From positions 10,953 through 74,952 of the forward strand of contig NZ_LIVQ01000007.1 of the NCBI RefSeq assembly GCF_001905445.1: a stretch of 64,000 bases of DNA. Direction: 5' to 3'. The notes under the pieces are model-generated. The model saw only the letters and a program-made list of their open reading frames with translations. It searched no databases and was not told the DNA's origin. The DNA comes from Streptomyces sp. CB00455. GTDB taxonomy: Bacteria; Actinomycetota; Actinomycetes; Streptomycetales; Streptomycetaceae. The translations under genes and the position numbers were made by a program. This document shows positions 18,145 through 25,410 of the stretch, in pieces (position 1 is the stretch's first letter; each line of letters starts with the position of its first letter).

Positions 18145-19884
18145 CTACTTGGGCTGGTCGGGGTCCTGGCCGGAAACCGCACCGCGGGGTGCGGAGGCCT
18201 TGTCCTGGTCGATGACGTCGCGCTTGTGGCCGTCGGCGTAGTCGAAGGCCGCGATGTCGGGGTGGTGGAGGTCGAAGGCAGGCGATTCGGAGCGCACCCG
18301 GGGAAGGGTGACGAAGTTGTGCCGGGGCGGGGGGCACGAGGTGGCCCATTCGAGCGATCGTCCGTAGCCCCACGGGTCGTCGACCTGGACGCGGGGCGCG
18401 AACTTCGCCGTCTTCCACACGTTGTAGAAGAACGGCAGTGTGGAGGCGCCGAGCAGGAACGCGCCGATGGAGGAGAAGGAGTTCAGCGCGGTGAAGCCGT
18501 CGGCGGCGAGGTAGTCGGCGTAGCGGCGGGGCATGCCCTCGGCGCCGAGCCAGTGCTGGACCAGGAAGGTCATGTGGAAGCCCACGAAGAGGGTCCAGAA
18601 GTGGATCTTCCCGAGGCGCTCGTCGAGCATCGTGCCGGTCATCTTGGGCCACCAGAAGTAGAACCCGGCGAACATGGCGAAGACGACCGTCCCGAAGACC
18701 ACGTAGTGGAAGTGCGCGACGACGAAGTAGGAGTCGGTGACGTGGAAGTCCATCGGGGGCGAGGCCAGGATGATGCCGGTCAGACCGCCGAAGAGGAAGG
18801 TGACGAGGAAGCCGATGGACCAGAGCATCGGTGTCTCGAAGGAGAGGGACCCCTTCCACATCGTGCCGATCCAGTTGAAGAACTTCACCCCTGTCGGCAC
18901 CGCGATCAGGAACGTCATGAAGGAGAAGAACGGCAGCAGCACCGCCCCCGTCGCGAACATGTGGTGGGCCCACACGGTCAGGGACAGGCCGGCGATGGAG
19001 ACCGTGGCACCGATCAGACCGAGGTATCCGAAGATGGGCTTGCGGGAGAACACCGGAATGATCTCGGTGATGATCCCGAAGAACGGCAGCGCGATGATGT
19101 AGACCTCCGGGTGCCCGAAGAACCAGAACAGGTGCTGCCAGAGGATGGCGCCGCCGTTCTCCGGGTTGAAGACCTGCGCACCGAAGCGCCGGTCCGCTTC
19201 CAGCACCAGCAGCGCCGCCGCCAGGACGGGGAAGGCGAACAGCACGAGGATCGACGTCAGCAGGATGTTCCAGGTGAAGATCGGCATCCGGAACATGGTC
19301 ATCCCCGGCGCGCGCATGCACACGATCGTGGTCACGAAGTTCACCGAACCCAGGATCGTGCCGAAGCCGGCCAGCGCCAGCCCCATGACCCACATGTCCC
19401 CGCCCACGTACGGGGTGCGCTCACCACCGGAGAGCGGCGTGTAGGCGGTCCAGCCGAAGTCGGCCGTGCCTTGCGGCGTGAACAGGCTGCACACCACGAT
19501 CAGCCCACCGAACAGGAACAGCCAGAACGACAGCATGTTCAGCCGGGGGAACGCCACATCGGGCGCGCCGATCTGCAATGGCATGATGGCATTGGCGAAA
19601 CCGGCGAAGGTCGGCGTCGCGAAGAACAGCAGCATCACCGTGCCGTGCAGCGTGAACACCTGGTTGTACTGCTCGTTGGAAACGATCTGCATACCCGGCC
19701 GGGCCAGCTCCGCCCGCAGCAGCAGCGCCAGCACACCACCGATCACGAAGAACGCGAACGACGCGATCAGATACAAGTGCCCGATCTTCTTGTGGTCCGT
19801 GGTCGTCAGCCACGACACGAGCACACTGCCCCTCTTGCGCCCCGGCACCGGGATCGGCGTGACGGGCTCGGTCGACGTCACCAT
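18145..19884 (-). CDS. ctaD: Cytochrome c oxidase subunit I (orphan paralogue)
   Basis: 579-residue haem-copper oxidase catalytic subunit of the aa3 type with 12 membrane helices. Key motifs are HHMFATGAV, the His-Tyr segment WFFGHPEVYIIALPFFGI that ligates CuB and donates the cross-linked Tyr, the paired histidines after VPTGVKFFNWIGTMW, and the haem ligands in VVAHFHYVVFG. It reduces O2 at the inner face while pumping protons. No ctaC, ctaE, ctaF or qcr genes are adjacent, so this is an extra copy outside the main oxidase cluster. ATG at 19884 follows AAAGGA; an upstream in-frame start would add nine residues. Confidence 0.94.
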   Translation of the reverse strand: MVTSTEPVTPIPVPGRKRGSVLVSWLTTTDHKKIGHLYLIASFAFFVIGGVLALLLRAELARPGMQIVSNEQYNQVFTLHGTVMLLFFATPTFAGFANAIMPLQIGAPDVAFPRLNMLSFWLFLFGGLIVVCSLFTPQGTADFGWTAYTPLSGGERTPYVGGDMWVMGLALAGFGTILGSVNFVTTIVCMRAPGMTMFRMPIFTWNILLTSILVLFAFPVLAAALLVLEADRRFGAQVFNPENGGAILWQHLFWFFGHPEVYIIALPFFGIITEIIPVFSRKPIFGYLGLIGATVSIAGLSLTVWAHHMFATGAVLLPFFSFMTFLIAVPTGVKFFNWIGTMWKGSLSFETPMLWSIGFLVTFLFGGLTGIILASPPMDFHVTDSYFVVAHFHYVVFGTVVFAMFAGFYFWWPKMTGTMLDERLGKIHFWTLFVGFHMTFLVQHWLGAEGMPRRYADYLAADGFTALNSFSSIGAFLLGASTLPFFYNVWKTAKFAPRVQVDDPWGYGRSLEWATSCPPPRHNFVTLPRVRSESPAFDLHHPDIAAFDYADGHKRDVIDQDKASAPRGAVSGQDPDQPK

Positions 19885-20163
19885 GGACGATTCCTTTGCG
19901 TCGGAACACACGAACGGACGTGCCGGACCCCCTCGCAGGGGGGTTACGCCCAGTTGCCTTTTCTACTACGGAAAGTGACCGAATGCGAGGTCGCTGACGC
20001 GTGATAGCCCGGTTGGCCTACCGCGGCCCGCGCCTATTCGCCGACGCCCGCACCGGTGGGAACCGGGGGCGCGACCGAGGAGTACGGCGCTGCCGCGCGT
20101 GCCCGCCCGCTGACGGGGCAGGCGGCGGGTGAGATGTCAGGCAGGGGGGCCCAGGAGGATTCC

Positions 20164-20649
20164 ATGGCTGTCCACTCCCATCACCGAGCATCCCTCGCCC
20201 ATCACCGGCCATCCGTTCCGCCGGGCCAGGAGCACGCCTTCCGGCAGGGCATCCACGACCAGGTCCTCGGGCTGATCATGTTCGCCGCCTCCCTGGCGCT
20301 GTGGGTGTTCCCGATGGCGACTCACGACGGGTCGAAGGACGCGCAGGTCAACGAGGCGATGATCGGCATGGTCCTGCTGTTCGTCGTCGGGATGAGGCTG
20401 TACCGGGGCAGCACCTGGCGCTCCGACGTGCTGGTCGGTGTCGTGGGCCTGTGGCTGATCGCGTCGCCCTTCGTGCTGGGGCTGCAGAAGACCGCCGTGG
20501 ACAACGGCAACCGCATCCTCGACATCACCGTCGGCATCATCCTCGTGACGACCTCGGCGATCTCGTTGCTGGTGGTGCGCGCCGACCGCCGGGCGGCTGC
20601 CTCCGAAGCCGCGCCCCTCGCAGCCGCGACCCCTGGCGGGGGCGGGTAA
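20164..20649 (+). CDS. SPW-repeat-type membrane protein
   Basis: 161 residues. After a His-rich 30-residue N-terminus there are four hydrophobic segments in two similar pairs (VLGLIMFAASLALWVFPMA, MIGMVLLFVVGMRLY, VLVGVVGLWLIASPFVLGL, ILDITVGIILVTTSAISLLVV). This is the layout of SPW-repeat proteins, in which LWLIASPFVLG matches the repeat. Function is unknown. ATG at 20164 follows a strong CAGGAGGA. It is divergent from ctaD. Confidence 0.78.
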   Translation: MAVHSHHRASLAHHRPSVPPGQEHAFRQGIHDQVLGLIMFAASLALWVFPMATHDGSKDAQVNEAMIGMVLLFVVGMRLYRGSTWRSDVLVGVVGLWLIASPFVLGLQKTAVDNGNRILDITVGIILVTTSAISLLVVRADRRAAASEAAPLAAATPGGGG

Positions 20650-20708
20650 GGGAGCCTGCGGCAGCGGGGGCCGCATCTCGGGCAGGCCGGCCGCGGCGGC
20701 CCCGCGGG

Positions 20709-21032
20709 GCCGTGCCGGGCGGACAGGAACTCCCGGAACACGCGTGCGGAGCGCGGGTTCTTGCCGCACTGCCACACGCCGTGCGGACAGTAGTCGGTGA
20801 TGCTGTGGTACAGCGGCTCGTGCTCGGCGATCCACTCCAGCATGCGCCGCATGTACGCGGGGTTGTTGCCGTTGCGGAACAGTCCCCACTCGGGGTAGGA
20901 GATCCGCTTGCCGTGTGACTGCGCGAAGTCGACCTGCTGCTGGAGGCCGTAGGGCTGGGAGACCTGCTCGTCGAAGGTGGCGCCGGGCGGCTGGTCGTAG
21001 CTGTCCATGCCGATGTCGACGCAGGGGGTCAC
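20709..21032 (-). pseudogene. C-terminal remnant of a glycosyl hydrolase
   Basis: About 108 codons read like the last quarter of a beta-glycanase-type (GH26-like) TIM barrel. VDFAQSHGKRISYPEWGLF contains the strand with the catalytic-acid-type Glu, then YMRRMLEWIAEHEPLYHSITDY and VFREFLS. No N-terminal part exists; its beginning coincides with the stop of the TetR gene (21029), and the frame runs on into the 3' end of the SPW gene without a proper stop. I read it as a truncated relic. Confidence 0.5.
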
Positions 21033-21775
21033 GGACCACCTGCGGCGGGCCGGGCCAGGCCGCTGATCAGTACTTCGATCCCGAGCGCGAGGCGGGCGGC
21101 GGCCGGTCCGGCGGCCAGTTCGGCCGTGCTCGCCGCGAGGTGCGGATGGCGGGCCGGGTCCAGTGTGGCGAGTCGGTCCGTGATCGCGCTGCGGGCGTGC
21201 CGTGCGTCCAGGGCCTCCTGGAGGGCACCCGGGCCGTCGCCCCCGACGGCGGCGGCGCCGACCTCGTAGGTCACCGCGCCGATGTGCAGGGCGATCAGGT
21301 CGCAGCCCCAGGCGGCGCGCTGCCGGGGGATCCCGCCTGCCAGCAGGAGGCCGAGGATCCGGTCGAAGAGGTCGAGCCAGGCCGGGGTGGTCGGGATGTC
21401 CCCGAGCGAGACGCGGCCGATGCCGGGATGGCCGTTGAGCGCGTGCACCACGTCGATGACGAGCGTGACCAGCCGGTCGCTCCAGTCCTCCCCGCCCGTC
21501 ACGGGGCCGGCGGGCGCGGGTGGGGCCGGCACGTCCGGCAGCGGGACGGTCGCGACGACGGCGTCGAGCATCAGGCGCAGCAGCTCATCACGGTGGGAGA
21601 CGTAGACGTAGAGCGAAGCGGGGCCGGTGTCGAGCTCCGCGGCCACCTTGCGCATCGTCACCGCGTCCACCCCTTCGCGGCGCAGGACGCGCAGTCCCGC
21701 CTCGACGACGGCCGTCTCGCTGAGTGCGGGCTTGGCGGGGCGGGAGCGGGTGCTCTTGCGGGGTGCGGTCTGCAT
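21029..21775 (-). CDS. TetR/AcrR family regulator (partner of MFS exporter)
   Basis: 248 residues. HTH at about 18-70 (AVVEAGLRVLRREGVDAVTMRKVAAELDTGPASLYVYV, seen in parts, ending YVSHRDELL), then a TetR_C-type ligand domain (HPGIGRVSLGDIPTTPAWLDLFDRILGLLLAGG). TetR_C regulators of this layout commonly control drug exporters. It is divergent from an MFS transporter and the gap contains four palindromic boxes at 16-bp spacing, which I take to be its operators. Confidence 0.9.
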   Translation of the reverse strand: MQTAPRKSTRSRPAKPALSETAVVEAGLRVLRREGVDAVTMRKVAAELDTGPASLYVYVSHRDELLRLMLDAVVATVPLPDVPAPPAPAGPVTGGEDWSDRLVTLVIDVVHALNGHPGIGRVSLGDIPTTPAWLDLFDRILGLLLAGGIPRQRAAWGCDLIALHIGAVTYEVGAAAVGGDGPGALQEALDARHARSAITDRLATLDPARHPHLAASTAELAAGPAAARLALGIEVLISGLARPAAGGP

Positions 21776-21799
21776 GCCCGGCAGGTTAGCACTTGACAG

Positions 21800-21860
21800 C
21801 GAACGGTGTTCGTAGCGAACGTTGTTCCTGACGAACAGCGTTCGTGGCGAACGTCGTTCG
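21800..21860. promoter_or_regulatory. Four operator boxes CGAAC-N3-GTTCG with exact 16-bp period
   Basis: Boxes lie at 21800-21812 (spacer GGT), 21816-21828 (GTT; last base C instead of G), 21832-21844 (AGC) and 21848-21860 (GTC). Each is a 13-bp palindrome CGAAC-N3-GTTCG, and starts are exactly 16 bp apart. A TTGACA at 21793-21798 directly abuts the array. The gap separates the divergent TetR and MFS genes, so repeated TetR dimer sites are the simplest reading. Confidence 0.75.
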
Positions 21861-21918
21861 TCCGTGCTGCTTCTCCGTCATGCCCGTGCGACCGACTGCC
21901 CCTGGGGGGACACCGCTC

Positions 21919-23319
21919 ATGATCCGCACGCCGCAGCAGCCGCTGCGCCACCCCTATCCACACCGTTGGGCCGTCCTCGCGGTGGTCCTCGCCGCCGAGG
22001 TGATGGACCTGCTCGATGCCACCATCACCGGCGTGGCCGCCCCGGCCGTCACCGCCGCCCTCGGCGGCGGCCGGGAGACCGCGCAATGGCTCCAGGCCGC
22101 CTACACCCTGCCCTTCGCCGTCCTGCTGATCACCGCGGGCCGGCTCGGCGACCGGTTCGGCCGCCGCCGCCTCTTCCTCATCGGCGCCACAGGTTTCACC
22201 CTGGCCTCCGCCCTCTGCGCGCTGGCCCCCGACCCCACCACGCTCCTCGCGGCCCGCGCCGTCCAGGGTGCCTTCGGCGCCCTGCTCCTGCCGCAGGGAT
22301 TCGGCATCGTCAAGGAGACCTTCCAGGGCCACGAAGTGGCCAAGGCCTTCGGCCTGTTCGGACCCGTGATGGGCCTGTGCGCGGTCGGCGGGCCCGTCCT
22401 CGGCGGACTGCTCGCGGGCGCCGACCTGTTCGGGACCGGGTGGCGGGCGGTCTTCCTCGTCAACCTGCCGCTCGGCCTCGCCGCCCTGCTCGGGGCCGCC
22501 CGCTGGATCCCGCGCACCGCCCCCGACCCCGGCCCGGGCCTGGACGTACCGAGCATGCTGCTCGCGGGGGCGGCCTCCGCGGCCCTGGTCTACCCCCTGG
22601 TCCAGGGGCCCGAACTGGGCTGGCCCGCTTGGAGCTTCGTCCTCCTGGCCGCCGCACCGCCGGCCTTCTGGCTGCTGGCCCGGCTCCAGCACCGCCGGCC
22701 GGCCCCGCTGGTCGCCCCCGGCCTGCTCGCCCGCCGCGGCTATACCAGCGGCATCCTGGTCGCCGTCGCCTTCTTCGCCGCCTTCACCGGGCTGATGCTG
22801 GTGCTCTCCCTCTTCCTACAGGGGCCGTTGGGCCTCTCCCCGCAAGGCGCCGGCTACGCCATCGCACCGCTGGCCCTGGGCATCGCGGTCAGCGCCGGCC
22901 CGGCCGGAGCGCTCGCCCGCCGGCACGGCCGGGTCGTGATCCAGGCCGGCATCGTCCTGACGGCCGGCGGCCTGTGCCTGCTGGCCGTCCTCACCGAGGG
23001 CGCGGTGGACGGCTGGCGGCTGCTGCCCGGCACGCTGGTGACCGGGCTGGGGATGGGGCTGGTGATCCCGCCGCTGTTCGACGTGATCCTGGCGGACGTG
23101 ACCGAAACCGAAGTGGGCTCCGCCTCCGGCGTGCTGAACGCCGTACAGCAACTGGCCAACGCGGTCGGTGTGGCGCTGCTGGTCACCGTCTGGTCGGCCT
23201 TCACCGACCACGGCCGCACCCCCGCAACCGCCCTCGCCGGCACCGCCCTGGTGACGGTCGCCCTGCTGGCGGCGGCGCTGGGCCTGTCCGTACGCCTGCC
23301 CCGCCACGCCCGCGCATGA
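21919..23319 (+). CDS. MFS transporter, DHA2 (EmrB/QacA-like) family
   Basis: 466 residues, up to 14 membrane helices. DHA2 features are VMDLLDATITGVAAPAV in helix 1 (motif D1-like), GRLGDRFGRRRLFLIGA (motif A between helices 2 and 3), and GVLNAVQQLANAVGVALLV in the C-terminal half. It probably exports a small toxic compound using the proton gradient. ATG at 21919 follows TGGGGGGA; a longer reading from 21844 would translate through the operator region. It is likely repressed by the divergent TetR. Confidence 0.92.
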   Translation: MIRTPQQPLRHPYPHRWAVLAVVLAAEVMDLLDATITGVAAPAVTAALGGGRETAQWLQAAYTLPFAVLLITAGRLGDRFGRRRLFLIGATGFTLASALCALAPDPTTLLAARAVQGAFGALLLPQGFGIVKETFQGHEVAKAFGLFGPVMGLCAVGGPVLGGLLAGADLFGTGWRAVFLVNLPLGLAALLGAARWIPRTAPDPGPGLDVPSMLLAGAASAALVYPLVQGPELGWPAWSFVLLAAAPPAFWLLARLQHRRPAPLVAPGLLARRGYTSGILVAVAFFAAFTGLMLVLSLFLQGPLGLSPQGAGYAIAPLALGIAVSAGPAGALARRHGRVVIQAGIVLTAGGLCLLAVLTEGAVDGWRLLPGTLVTGLGMGLVIPPLFDVILADVTETEVGSASGVLNAVQQLANAVGVALLVTVWSAFTDHGRTPATALAGTALVTVALLAAALGLSVRLPRHARA

Positions 23320-23386
23320 CCGAGCGCCGCGTCACGGCCCCCTCCACGACGCGGCGCTCCGGCCTCCGCCCTGCTGGACAGTGGCC

Positions 23387-23428
23387 GCAGCCCGCAGCCC
23401 GCAGCCCGCAGCCCGCAGCCCGCAGCCC
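23387..23428. repeat. Six perfect GCAGCCC heptamer repeats
   Basis: GCAGCCC repeats six times without error (42 bp), directly followed by degenerate CCTGCCG and CCCGTCT repeats up to about 23470. The tract separates the MFS gene from the next MFS remnant and is not in a convincing gene. It is a likely slippage site. Confidence 0.85.
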
Positions 23429-23486
23429 GCCGCCTGCCGCCTGCCGCCCGTCTCCCGTCTCCCGCCGCCCGTCTCCGGGCAGACCG

Positions 23487-23945
23487 CAGATCCTCAGCGC
23501 TCTGCAGGTCCCGGTCACCGTCCTGATGTCCCGCTTCTCCCGCCGGAGCGTGCTGGCCCTCGCCGGCGTCGTGCTCACCGCGTCCTACCTCGGCTTCCTC
23601 GCGGCCGCCTCCCTGCGACACGGCTGGGGCGCCCCGGCCGTCGCCGTGGTGTCCGTGCTCTGCACCATCGGCGAGATCATCTACGCCGGCAGCGCCACCG
23701 CGCTCGTCACCGCGCTCGCGCCGGCCCATGTCCTCGGACGCGTCCTCGCCCGCTTCGAGCTCTCGACGGGCTTCGGCCTCGCCGTCTCCCCGGCGGCCAT
23801 CACCGCTCTCGCCCCCCACGGCCCGGCCGCCCTCTGGGGCACCCTCGCCTCGGCGACGCTCCTTTCCGCGTCCGCCGTTGCCACCGAGAAGGACCAGGAG
23901 GTGCAGTTCAGCACTGGCCGCAGCCCGGCGCGGGCAAGCTCGTGA
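23487..23945 (+). pseudogene. C-terminal fragment of a second MFS transporter
   Basis: About 150 codons read as the last five helices of a DHA1-type MFS protein: QVPVTVLMSRFSRRS (a motif-A-like loop), LALAGVVLTASYLGFLAAAS, AVAVVSVLCTIGEIIYAG, LAPAHVLGRVLARFELSTGFG. No N-terminal half is present; the frame upstream runs through the heptamer repeat. I read it as a truncated relic, perhaps fused to junk by the repeat expansion. The rest of 23946-24119 holds no gene. Confidence 0.6.
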
Positions 23946-24119
23946 GCCGCCGGCTCTGCGGGGAGTTCCTTCCATGTGACGCCCTTGATGCTCACCCGTT
24001 CCTGCCGGGGCGGAACGCTACCGGCGGGTAGTCGTCGGCAATGCCTGATGGCGCAAACGCTGTTGTGCGATGGTCTCTACAGCCCGATGGGGAAGCGGGC
24101 CGGGGGAGGCGCGGCATTC

Positions 24120-24479
24120 ATGGTGGATCTCAGTCCCACGCAGTTGCTGATCATCGGTGGCGTCGTGCTGGTCGTCGTCGCCCTTCTGGTGTGGGGGCTG
24201 CGGCGCGGTTCGCTCCGGAGCGCCAGCGTCAGGGGGATGGGCATGGGGGCCCGTATCGAAGGCGCGCCGGAGTCCCGGCCGCTGGCCGACCAGACGGTGC
24301 AGACGGACGAGGTCAAGGCCAGGTCGTCGCGGTTCAGGATCATGCTCGGTGCGAAGACCTCCTTCAGGAGGTCGAGCTTCAAGAACAGCTTGGTGGAGAT
24401 CGTGCCCGACGACGCCGGCACCGGGCACCCGGCCCCACCGGAACCGCCCGGTCCCGCATCGGGCCGGGACCCGCGCTGA
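24120..24479 (+). CDS. Small single-pass membrane protein (cassette gene 1)
   Basis: 119 residues, no family recognised. A short start (MVDLSPTQ) is followed by one strong membrane helix, LLIIGGVVLVVVALLVWGL, then a basic, Ser/Arg-rich cytoplasmic region of about 90 residues (SLRSASVRGMGMGARIE, RSSRFRIMLGAKTSFRRSSF) and a Pro-rich end. ATG at 24120 follows GGGGGAGG with a slightly long 11-nt spacing. It lies 45 bp upstream of the P-loop gene and appears to start the three-gene cassette. The positive-inside rule places the tail in the cytoplasm. Confidence 0.65.
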   Translation: MVDLSPTQLLIIGGVVLVVVALLVWGLRRGSLRSASVRGMGMGARIEGAPESRPLADQTVQTDEVKARSSRFRIMLGAKTSFRRSSFKNSLVEIVPDDAGTGHPAPPEPPGPASGRDPR

Positions 24480-24524
24480 CGCGGCGCAGGCATGCAGGAG
24501 GGCCAGAGGGGGCGGGGGGAACGG

Positions 24525-25406
24525 GTGCCCGGATCAGCAGGCCGGCGTCGGCACGTCGACCGTGCCGAGCAGCTGGAGAGCGCGGCACGTCTCACGGCTC
24601 GGGACGGGGAAGGGGAGGGGGCCGGGCGAAGGGATCGCCAGGCGCTGTTCTTCCAAGGGCCGCAGGGCATCGGGAAGTCGTCGTTGCTCTGGGAGATCTA
24701 CGAGAGGCATGCCGCGGACGGCGCCTACTTCCTCGACCTGCCCCGGATGCCCGCGGAGAACCACGTCCTCGAGCATCTGGCGATGCAGGCGCGCGGGCAG
24801 GACGTCGCGGTGCCGAGCTACGAGAACACGCGCACGCGGTTCGCCGAGCAGTCCGCGCAGACGCAGGTGGACTTCACCAACGTCCGACTCCGGAACGGAA
24901 CGTTCCAGTTGCTTGCCGCGGCCGAGGACCGCACCCTGCGGACCGCCTCGCTCAGCGACGCCCTGCTGGACAACCTGGTCGCCGACGCCCGGAGACCGGT
25001 GATCTGCCTCGACGGCTTCGAGGCCTGCGCTCAGCCCATGCGGGACTGGCTCGGCCGGAGTCTGCTGCCGAACCTGCTGTCCAGGAGGGTGGTCAGCGTA
25101 TTCGTGGCCGGACGTCAGCTGCCGAGCCTGGGCCGCCCGTATGCCGGCGCCGTGCACACGATGGTGCTGCCGCCGTTCGACGTGCAGGCCGTACGGGAGT
25201 GGATCGAGGGGCTCGGGTTCGCCAGCCTCAAGGGGGAGGCGGCGGCGATCCACCAGGTGCACGGGGGTGTCCCGGAGTTGCTCGACGAGTTCTTCAAGCT
25301 GCACATCGAGCCGGTCGAGGCCGCGTCGGAGCGGGAGCGGGGGCAGACGCGGGAACAGGAACAGGAACAGACTCAGGGGCATCCGGACGGCGGCCGGGAC
25401 GGGTGA
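24525..25406 (+). CDS. STAND-type P-loop NTPase, arms missing (cassette gene 2)
   Basis: 293 residues. It opens with HVDRAEQLESAARL, like the leader before STAND NTPase domains. Walker A is FFQGPQGIGKSSLL, Walker B PVICLDGFE, a sensor-like strand follows (VSVFVAGRQLPSLG), and the helical lid ends with the GxP-type HGGVPELLDEFF motif. The winged-helix and repeat arms that should follow in a STAND protein are absent; they appear in the next ORF. GTG at 24525 is preferred because GGGGGGAAC precedes it; ATG at 24492 is in frame but has only a weak site. The C-terminus is a Glu/Gln/Arg-rich tail. TGA is 4 nt before the next ATG. Confidence 0.75.
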   Translation: MPGSAGRRRHVDRAEQLESAARLTARDGEGEGAGRRDRQALFFQGPQGIGKSSLLWEIYERHAADGAYFLDLPRMPAENHVLEHLAMQARGQDVAVPSYENTRTRFAEQSAQTQVDFTNVRLRNGTFQLLAAAEDRTLRTASLSDALLDNLVADARRPVICLDGFEACAQPMRDWLGRSLLPNLLSRRVVSVFVAGRQLPSLGRPYAGAVHTMVLPPFDVQAVREWIEGLGFASLKGEAAAIHQVHGGVPELLDEFFKLHIEPVEAASERERGQTREQEQEQTQGHPDGGRDG

Positions 25407-25410
25407 CGAC

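Noticed and set aside
23387..23470. CRISPR or replication iterons
   Set aside because: Simple heptamer slippage repeats with no spacers, AT-rich region or replication gene nearby.
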